Assembly (NCBI RefSeq): GCF_024679245.1
Contig: NC_090179.1
Location: 8,123,327 to 8,187,326, forward strand
Length of the DNA stretch: 64,000 nt
Direction: 5' to 3'
Source of the DNA: Pseudorasbora parva
Lineage: Eukaryota > Chordata > Actinopteri > Cypriniformes > Gobionidae
Shown: positions 35,269 through 64,000 of the stretch, in pieces
Layout: each line of letters begins with the position of its first letter
Numbering within the stretch: the first letter of the stretch is position 1
Made by a program: the position numbers and the translations under genes
The notes under the pieces: generated by a model
The model's database searches: none
Told to the model about the DNA's origin: nothing
What the model saw: the letters and a program-made list of their open reading frames with translations, nothing else

Positions 35269-36561
35269 CACAATGGCCCTCATTTATCAAAAGTGAGTAC
35301 ACCAAATTTCCAGCGTACACCTTGCGTACACCCAAACCCACGGTGACTTTGAGATTTATCAATATGGACGTTGGCGTACGGCACGCTCAAATCCTACGCC
35401 AGCTCAGGAGGTGGTGTACGCACGTTTGAGTTAGTGGGAAAATGCGCAGAAAAACAATTCCTAACACCACAAAACGCACTGACAAGATATGCTATATGAC
35501 CCACTGTTAAAAACCACAACAACAACATTTAGTGTTTATTTTTGTGCAACATGAACGTCAATGTTTAATTTGTGTGACTTTACCAAAGCATTTGATTTGT
35601 AGGCATATGTATTCCTCCAGTCGCGAGCCTGTGCGCTTTATCTGACGTTTCAGGCCCGCGCCTGGCTCAGCAGCTACGCACGGACTGGGACTAAAATAAT
35701 TCAGACTGACAAAATAATAAAAATGACCTTCTTCTTTTAAATAATAATAAAATCAATAAAAACCGCATTCTTTTTCTAAATAACAAGCGTCATTAAGAAT
35801 AATAATCATAATAATAAGAAGAAGAATCTTACAAATTGTCATGTAATTATTAATGTGGATGAATCTTACTCCACATCACATCATCATCACTATTGTACAC
35901 CCCAATACATGTGCCGTGATACGAAATTAAATGCTAATTGTTTCAAAACGTGCTGTAAAATAATGCATTGTGATGGTAATTTATCATCCAAACAGCTATT
36001 TAAACTGCTGGAGTGCGCTTCTCAACCCCCACACTAACAGTAGCTACTCGTAATTCGGGTCCATATTTTGTTTTTGTGAGCGCCTTTAATCCCACTCTTT
36101 AAACTCCCAAATAAAACAATTTCGTTTTTTTTCCCCACTTCCCTGGTGATGGTCTCGATGGGCGTGTCTCAATCATCTCAATAGTTCAGTAGTCAGAGCA
36201 CTGATCAGGGAGTCAGCCCGTTGACTTATGTCCTAATCAGTGCCCTGACTAGTGGACTAGTGAGATGATTGAGCGCGCCCGATCTCCACGTCGGAGAAGT
36301 TTCGTTTCTTTGCCATCTTCTGTTTGTCCATGGCGTAAAATGAGGGCGTGCGGGAGGCAGAGACTTGAATATATAGGGGCGTGTTATTCTAATGACGATC
36401 GTTTTCAGCCGTGGGATTTATCAAGGGCAAGTATTGTGTACACCTGAATTGCAGAGGTGCGCACAGTTTCATAAATCCGGCAGTGAGAGGAGTGTAAGCA
36501 TAATCTTACGCCAACATATACACCCGTTTCTACGCAAGATTGATAAATGAGGGCCAATGTG
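35269..36561. mobile_element. non-autonomous DNA transposon, copy 2 (nested)
   Basis: Same family as 15-1323, same orientation, 1293 bases, including the hairpin at about 36168-36272. It lies between the left end of the two-gene transposon and its nuclease gene, 122 bases before the nuclease start codon, so it may have moved or replaced promoter sequence. Confidence 0.85.
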
Positions 36562-36683
36562 ATTGGGCTGTCCAGATTCTGAGGAACACAGCTCAGATGG
36601 GTATAGGCCTATGTCACGCTACAATTGAAGACCGGAAGAACGTCTCGGAGTGGGGATACGGCTCTTCCGGTTAGCGGTATACA

Positions 36684-39515
36684 ATGGCGGAGGCTGATAT
36701 ATACCGCTGGACCAAGTCTCTCCGCAATCTGCCTGAAGTCACTTACGAGGATGTAGTTAGAATTGTGAATGAACACTCTCAAGTAGAGACTTCAAAACTG
36801 CGAAAGGGGTACAAGTTCTTCTGGGAGAAATTCATTTTCAACTACAGAGGTAAGCGTTTGAATTCTGCTGACACGCTGTCGCTAGCTAGCTTGACTGTCA
36901 AAGTCACGTGTATTTATATATATATATAATATTTTATATATTTATATAAAACATCCTTTTTTAATTAATCGAAACATTTTTTTAATCATTGGTAGTAATG
37001 TGTATTTAGTTTCTCAGTGGCTCCGAAACTTTGCCTGACGAGCCCCGAGATGTTGAGTAAGTTAGCATAACTTGGCACTGCCTAACGTTACTGTACAGGT
37101 AAATGTAGCTAGCATGTCAGATAAGCTCCAGGTTACTGATAGAACATATTTGAGAGATATTATTCGGGGGGAAATGTGGCTGGGTTGCTGTCATAGGCTA
37201 TCAATTGCCATATATTTTGCTGTATGGTGTGATAATCTTTCCCTCTATTACTGCAGTGTCAGATTTAGTTAATATGGAAGTGGCAGTTCGGGCGAACTGC
37301 TACTGTTCTATGAGGAAAAACGAGGAGCCTCAAACCCTGCAGGTTTCAGTGCTAGAATGACAAGGCTGAAGTCATGCTCTATCCATGCATAACTAGCTTT
37401 TTGTAATCCTTTGTGCATCAATGGGACTGTTACACTTAGGATTACCTTTCTGACCACGTTAACCAGATTTATATTTTGGGGTTCAGACATTAGGCCCCCT
37501 GAAGTTCTTCATATGTAGTGCCTAATGAATAGAGCATTGTTTCAGACCTGCACAGGTTCAGGTGCACATTCAGTGTATTATTGTTTCTTGTTGCTGTTCT
37601 AAAATTCTCTTTCTAGATCTGCTGTTGCAGATTGTAATGTTCTTTTCATGTCTGCTGTTGCAGATTCTGTGTTCTCATATTTTGTTCCTTAATCTATTGA
37701 TGTTTGTGGTAAATGCAAACAAGTAGTTTATATATAAATGTGTTTTATCAACATAACATTCAAGCTTTACCTGAAATATGTTCTCCATGTCTAGATTGTG
37801 CTGCGTGCAGTTGCACCAGTGCAGTTAAATGGATGCTCCTGCTCATGTGCTGCTGGAGAGGCGTTATGCAATCATGTGGTGGCACTCCTATTTCAGACAC
37901 ATCACTACAGCTTTACTGGGGAGAAATGCGTTCCAACACTTCTGTCGTGCACCAGTGAGCTTCAGTCATGGCACCGACCAAGGACACAGGTTTGTGTGGT
38001 TCTAGCCAAACACTCTGTATAGTCTACTCTACTCAATAATAGTTTTTGAAGTTCTAGTATTTAGACATGTGACTTGCACTGACTCCAGTATATTTAGATG
38101 TATATTTACATTTTGACTGCAATTTTTTTCTTTTCTTTTTTTTTTTCCCTGCTCCAGGGGATTCGCCCAGAACCCACAGACCAACTTGTGGTGAGGAAAC
38201 CCAAGGCACCTGGACGCAGTAGTGTCAAATCAACACTATATCGAGCCTATGCAGGTAAAATATGGTCTACAAGTTCAAAAGAAGAAACGCACACATAATT
38301 CTATAAATAATGAATACATATATATATATATCTAAATGGAGAATGACTTAAATATTCTTTTATTTCTTTAATGACTGAAATGTTCATCTGTACCTCATAT
38401 TAACTATAGAATGGCTTCAGAGCACTTAATACAGTGCACAAAGCATTAATGTTGCTTTATAATGTTTTTCTGCCTTTTGTGAGGCTCAACAATAACAGAA
38501 TATTATACACACAGTGCACAATAGCTAATGTTATATTAACAGGCACAATGGCTCGTTATTTTTCTTTATAGGACCCCTTCCTGACCCTGCAGTGCTGTCT
38601 ATTGGAGATGAACTGCGAGACCTTCGACCTCAACCTGGAATATGCAAGATTGTCTGTGACCTTGCCAACCTAAATTTAGTGGACTCTAAGTTTGGGCCAG
38701 TCCCTCATGGTTCTGTTCTGTCTTATCAGTGCCCCCCAGAAATATCCAAAGAAATCATTAAGCACCCAGAAGCCCCCTCATTCCCACAACTTCCCCTATT
38801 AGGCTATACATTTAAACGAAACCTACAGTTTGTTGCCAGTTACCTCCACTTTTTTCACTTGCAGAGTTTAGAAGTCACCCCTGAATTGGCTAGTTTAATT
38901 GAAGAGCATACAAGGGGGCAGTCAGAAAATCCTATGTGGAAGGAAGTCCGGCTGCCCCGTTTAACTGCCAGTCGATTTGGTGACGTGTTTACTCTGAGAG
39001 GGGAGTCCTCTGCTCAGGCTCTTGCAGTGAGGATCATGAAGGGGGTAAGGCAAACACCTGCCATGAAAAGGGGTATCGACCTCGAGCCAGAAGTGTTACA
39101 TCAGTATAGTGACCTGTGTAACGTCAATGTCTTCCCATCTGGTTTCATTGTTCACCCTGATGCGTCTTACCTCGGGGCTAGCCCTGATGCAAGGGTGTAT
39201 GATCCCACTGCAACCCCACCCTTTGGCTTAGCTGAGGTGAAATGTCCAAATGTAGACAGTATAACAGAAGTCAAGCACATTAAGTTTGTTAATGGTAAGG
39301 CCAAACTAAAAAAAACCCACAAATATTACTGCCAAGTGCAAGGCCAGTTAGCCATCACTGGTTTGTTATGGTGTGATTTCATTACATCAACAAAAAGTGA
39401 CTTGACAGTGGAAAGAATTTGGCACGATGAATCCTTAATAACTGCAATGAAGGATAAACTTGATCTGTTTTATTTCAACAGATACATGGACACATTCCTC
39501 CTGAATGCCAAGTAA
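36684..39515 (+). CDS. SWIM zinc-finger / YqaJ-type nuclease of the transposon
   Basis: Five exons by splice signals and consistent phase: 36684-36849, 37257-37342, 37795-37989, 38158-38254 and 38572-39515, giving 495 residues. Exon 2 ends in a segment (VRANCYCSMRKNEEPQTLQ) leading into the SWIM finger in exon 3 (GCSCSCAAGEALCNHVVALL, the C-x-C...C-x-H pattern). Exon 5 is a phage-recombinase-like YqaJ/lambda-exonuclease domain: LTASRFGDVF, GIDLEPEVLHQY, LGASPDARVYD with the metal-binding Asp, and GLAEVKCP with the Glu-x-Lys pair. ISL2EU elements are known to pair a transposase with YqaJ; the nuclease probably resects or processes DNA ends. All key residues are present. Confidence 0.85.
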
Positions 39516-39529
39516 ATATAGCCAACAGT

Positions 39530-39897
39530 GATGGTAGGATCTCTGTTTCACACACACTCACTTTGGCTTCATACACACACAGTTGTCTCTAACGACCTAC
39601 TGAACATACACAACACCCACACACGAATGCAAACACACACACTAAATCAGAACATGAATTCATACACACACACACACACAGTTGTTTCTAATGACTTCAT
39701 ACATTAAAATTGTCTCACATTCACTAAATCCGAACATGAATTCTCTCACACACACACACTAAATCAGAACATGAATTCATACGCACACACACACACTCCC
39801 TCTTAATCACACTCACACAGTTGTCTCTAACGACCTACGGAACATACACAACACCCACACACGAATGCACACACACACACACTAAATCAGAACATGA

Positions 39898-39971
<74 letters not shown>

Positions 39972-40073
39972 GTTTCTAATGACTTCATACATTAAAATTC
40001 TCACATTCACTAAATCCGAACATGAATTCTCTCACTCACACACACACACACACACTAAATCAGAACATGAATT

Positions 40074-40104
<31 letters not shown>

Positions 40105-40335
40105 TCCCTCTTAATCACACTCACACAGTTGTCTCTAACGACCTACGGAACATACACAACACCCACACACGAATGCACACACACACACTAAATCAGAACA
40201 TGAATTCACACACACACACACACAGTTGTTTCTAATGACTTCATACATTAAAATTCTCACATTCACTAAATCCGAACATGAATTCTCTCACTCACACACA
40301 CACACACACACACACACTAAATCAGAACATGAATT

Positions 40336-40370
<35 letters not shown>

Positions 40371-40585
40371 CCTCTTAATCACACTCACACAGTTGTCTCT
40401 AACGACCTACGGAACATACACAACACCCACACACGAATGCACACACACACACACTAAATCAGAACATGAATTCACACACACACACACACACAGACACACA
40501 GAGTTGTTTCTAATGACCTACTGAAAAGTATTTTGGCTTCATACATTCAAATTGTCTCTCACACTTACTAAATCGGAACATGAAT

Positions 40586-40617
<32 letters not shown>

Positions 40618-40975
40618 TCCCTCTTAATCACACTCACACAGTTGTCTCTAACGACCTACTGAACATACACAACACCCACACACGAATGCAAACACACACA
40701 CTAAATCAGAACATGAATTCATACACACACTCTCTCTCCCTCTTAATCACGCTCACACAGAACATGAATTCATACACACACACTAAATCAGAACATGAAT
40801 TCACACACACACACACAGAGTTGTTTCTAATGACCTACTGAACAGTACTTTGGCTTCATACATTAAAATTGTCACTATCACTACCTAATTGAGAACATGA
40901 ATGCACACACGCTAAATCAGAACATGAATCCATACATACATACACACACACACACACTCACTCACAATTATGTCT
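39530..40975. repeat. CA-rich minisatellite between the convergent transposon genes
   Basis: Units of about 240-310 bases built from CA runs, AAATCAGAACATGAATTC, CCCTCTTAATCACACTC and GTTGTCTCTAACGACCTA. The last motif recurs near 39583, 39820, 40130, 40390 and 40640. It sits just past the stop codon of the nuclease gene, in its 3' untranslated region. An AATAAA at 41049-41054 could end that transcript. Confidence 0.9.
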
Positions 40976-41084
40976 AATAAATCATTACTTTGTAATATGT
41001 ATGCTAATTTTTTAAGAACTGGAAAAAAAAAGCATTACTGAAAATTCAATAAACTTGAAAAATCATGTTGTGTGTTTCAATGTG

Positions 41085-42563
41085 TCACACTGGGATATCA
41101 CCCTTCACATCTAAAGGACCTTGATAGTTTGACATTAAACAACAAGTTACCCACAGCTGATTCACAGAGCCTGAAAGGGTCAAAGGAACGGTCTTGTCCC
41201 AGATATGAAATTCTTTGACCCGTCTGATGGCCCTCTCAACCAAGATCCTAAGTCGGGCGATACTCTGGGTTTTTTCGGTGTCCTCTCTGCTGAACCTGGC
41301 ACCTCTTTTAAATGGGGGGATTATGAGGGTGGCCCCAACTTCAGCAAGCATACTGTCGATGACAAAGCCTTTGTCAGCCATGCACGCATCTCCAGGCTGA
41401 AGTAGATGAAGTATCCCTGACTGCTGTGTGATCTCTCTGTCTGATATGGAACCAGTGTAGAGCTTGGAGATGAAGGTGATCACTCCACATGGGGCAATGC
41501 CAATTAGACCTTTGAAGGTGTTGGTGTTCTTATAATTTGAGAAAGTTTCAGACTGGAGGGTGAGTGATGATGGTGCCTCACACCTGATTTCTGTGCAGTC
41601 CAGAATCACTCTCACATTGGGACAGTACTGGGCAAACTTAGATGGCATTGTTGCTTGTACTCGTTCCCTTGTCATCCAAATTGGCTCTGACCCCAAGACA
41701 AGGTACAGGTAGTTGGCCCATGTGATAATGATTCTGCTCACAGTGGTGGTGCTGATGCCAAATATATCTGCTATCACCTTCTCTTTCATCCCAACAGCAA
41801 CGCGACAGCAGTACAGAAATAATTCGTCAACAAGTTGCAGTGTCCTGTTAGGGCTGGGCTTCTCTAGTGCCATGACATCAGTTGTTCTCTGGGCTCTACT
41901 CCAGTACACTAACCTGGAAGCTGAGGGGGCGATGGAATTCCAAAACGACCAAAACACTTTTTCCGACGGAAACCGGGTGTAGAATCGGAATTCGTCGTCC
42001 GTCGCACAGTACCGGTTGATGGTCAGTGTACAGGACAGATCCCTTAGTTGGCATTCTAAAGCTCTCACTTTAGCTTCCAGTAGCCTGATGGTTTCGGCAG
42101 CATCTACAACACCCGCGCAGGCATAGTTGTGGTCAGAGGCAGGTTCGGGATTACCGGCGGCAGACTGTTCGTCCTCTTCAGCCGCGGACGCGGCAGCACT
42201 AGCCTGAACACCCTGTACTACTCCTAGGCGTGTGTTAACGCGCTCAAAAACTGACCGGCGACGGGGCTGATCATTCCCCCAGTTATTCCAAGGAAACCGG
42301 GTAGGTCTACTATTAACTTTAAGTCGCTTCCGACCACTTTCGGAGACGTATATGCTGTCTGTATCGAAATGCAAACTGCAAACGAAAGTGCTGCCCCGGA
42401 GAATATGAAAAGAAGGGCCCTCATCCCTCTTAATTAATTGCACCCAAGATTTGCGGAGTGTTTCATCCTTCGGGAAAGCGTGGAAACTGAGGTATGGCTG
42501 TCTACGTCCTGATGTAGAACAACCCGGTACACTACAAGAACAACTGCGGGCGGAGGCTGCCAT
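41085..42563 (-). CDS. THAP-domain DDE transposase
   Basis: Cuts the element ends and joins them to target DNA. The frame is open from 42638 (517 codons); the Met at 42563 (MAASARSC) directly before the THAP finger is the better start. Numbered from 42638: THAP zinc finger at 36-118 (CSVPGC...FVCSLHF, then the Phe-Pro end), an acidic linker, a short coiled coil at 180-202, a helix-turn-helix region at about 215-320 (RFYTRFPSEKVFWSFW; GISTTTVSRI) and a DDE_Tnp_4 catalytic domain with D347 (VILDCTEI), D422 (MADKGF) and E468 (ILVERAIRRVK). Single exon, no stop, all three catalytic residues present. Related to HARBI1-like enzymes. Confidence 0.9.
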   Translation of the reverse strand: MAASARSCSCSVPGCSTSGRRQPYLSFHAFPKDETLRKSWVQLIKRDEGPSFHILRGSTFVCSLHFDTDSIYVSESGRKRLKVNSRPTRFPWNNWGNDQPRRRSVFERVNTRLGVVQGVQASAAASAAEEDEQSAAGNPEPASDHNYACAGVVDAAETIRLLEAKVRALECQLRDLSCTLTINRYCATDDEFRFYTRFPSEKVFWSFWNSIAPSASRLVYWSRAQRTTDVMALEKPSPNRTLQLVDELFLYCCRVAVGMKEKVIADIFGISTTTVSRIIITWANYLYLVLGSEPIWMTRERVQATMPSKFAQYCPNVRVILDCTEIRCEAPSSLTLQSETFSNYKNTNTFKGLIGIAPCGVITFISKLYTGSISDREITQQSGILHLLQPGDACMADKGFVIDSMLAEVGATLIIPPFKRGARFSREDTEKTQSIARLRILVERAIRRVKEFHIWDKTVPLTLSGSVNQLWVTCCLMSNYQGPLDVKGDIPV

Positions 42564-42728
42564 TATTATTGTTATTGCTAGAAACGACCGGAAGTTATGA
42601 TTCCCTACTCCGCGTTCCGGAAGCAGGAAGTGTGACATAGGCCTATTGAGAGTGCCTAGACGACACTTGCGGGCAAATTAAATTTGCTGCCGCTAGGGTG
42701 CGTCTAGATTTCTAGGCTAGCAATGCCT

Positions 42729-43075
42729 GAGTTTAAAGGGTTAAATCAAGCAGAAATAGCTCTCTAATGTATTAATTGCAGGTCATTATTGAATAGTGAT
42801 TATGTTACACACACACTGACTCATCGCGACGCCTGTGTGTTTGCTGTGACATTTTTTATCATCACAAACACACTGTAAAGATTTAGAGCTTTTACAGCAA
42901 TACCTGAGTTTAAAGGGTTAAATCAAGCAGAAATAGCTCTCTAATGTATTCATTGCAGGTCATTATTGAATAGTGATTATGTTACACACACACTGACTCA
43001 GGTCCCCTTTTAGATAGTAAATCACGACACCTGTGTGTTTGCTGTGACATTTCTTATCATCACAAACACACTGCA
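42729..43075. repeat. tandem repeat, period about 175-195 bases
   Basis: Two adjacent units starting at about 42727 and 42904 (GAGTTTAAAGGGTTAAATC onward). The first lacks about 20 bases present in the second. Together with 34745-34862 at least three units existed before the transposon inserted. Confidence 0.85.
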
Positions 43076-43237
43076 AAAGACAAAAGCTTAATTTTCAGAT
43101 TAACAACAGGAAACATTAGCAAACAGTAGTATTGCTGTCTCAATGTTTTGCTGTATCATATTTATTTTATTTAAAATCCAGATGATATCTATAGTAAAAT
43201 GCCCGCAATTGCTCTTTCCATAGACTGGTGTCCGAGT

Positions 43238-63982
<20,745 letters not shown>

Positions 63983-64000
63983 CTGTGACAGACAGAAACA

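Larger units (their letters stand above)
34863..42719. mobile_element. two-gene DNA transposon, ISL2EU/IS4EU-like, apparently autonomous
   Basis: 7857 bases. Ends TAGCCTGACAAGCCAGACCC and, inverted, TAGCCTAGAAATCTAGACGC, an imperfect terminal repeat. Flanks GCAATACCT (34854-34862) and GCAATGCCT (42720-42728) form a 9-base target duplication; the empty site is visible in the neighbouring repeat unit at 42896-42912. Inside are two convergent genes, the SWIM-YqaJ nuclease (36684-39515, plus) and the THAP-DDE transposase (42563-41085, minus), with a CA-rich minisatellite between. Another element (35269-36561) is nested near the left end. A 411-base derivative with the same ends lies at 52278-52688. 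Confidence 0.85.

Noticed and set aside
39970..40191. ORF of His/Thr repeats
   Set aside because: It is a translation of CA repeats in the minisatellite. No start context or domain.
39530..40975. CRISPR-like look of regular repeats and spacers
   Set aside because: Units are long, CA-based and irregular, in a vertebrate context. It is a minisatellite.

Overview
The window looks like nuclear DNA of a teleost fish, most likely a cyprinid close to zebrafish. The grounds are a spliced vertebrate-type gene, a 5S-rRNA-derived SINE3, several DIRS retrotransposons, TA- and TTAA-flanked DNA transposons, long CA/TA/AAT microsatellites and high AT content. No bacterial gene, operon, tRNA gene or CRISPR array was seen. 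The only recognisable host gene is the 3' half of a GH31 alpha-glucosidase of the sucrase-isomaltase/maltase-glucoamylase type. It lies on the minus strand as 15 exons between 43238 and 63982, and all splice phases agree. Nearly everything else is mobile DNA, often nested.

Layout. 15-1323: non-autonomous DNA transposon, with a second copy at 35269-36561. 1975-14235: a broken retrovirus-like element (protease piece, RT, two successive RNase H regions, integrase, env-like ORF). It is split by a 5.5-kb DNA transposon (3967-9449) and carries a 1682-bp tandem duplication. 14331-24192: a CACTG-ended element holding a spliced C2H2 zinc-finger gene on the minus strand, itself broken by two further elements, A (19416-20347) and B (20350-23029, a large foldback). 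24311-34502: a second A-B composite, split by a full DIRS element with three open ORFs (DIRS-1, 25296-31816, minus) and holding a TTAA element (33316-34076). 34863-42719: a complete-looking two-gene DNA transposon of ISL2EU/IS4EU type, with a spliced SWIM-YqaJ nuclease gene (plus) and a THAP-DDE transposase gene (minus) facing each other. It sits in a tandem repeat, so its 9-bp target duplication can be read directly.

43238-63982: the GH31 gene. Its 12.3-kb intron (51588-63919) is a nest. An old degraded DIRS (DIRS-3, about 51889-63822) received a short relative of the two-gene transposon (52278-52688), a SINE3 (53026-53659) and a 5'-truncated LINE (54658-63233). The LINE received a second DIRS with three open ORFs (DIRS-2, 55028-60201). 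The order of events can be read from the interruptions.

How the parts work together. In the two-gene transposon the DDE protein should cut and join ends, and the YqaJ-type nuclease probably helps process DNA. In the DIRS elements, gag, RT/RNase H and tyrosine recombinase act with inverted terminal repeats and an internal complementary region to make a circular intermediate that inserts without target duplication. The DIRS-2/LINE junction shows this to the base. Names and boundaries come from reading the sequence by eye, without database search.
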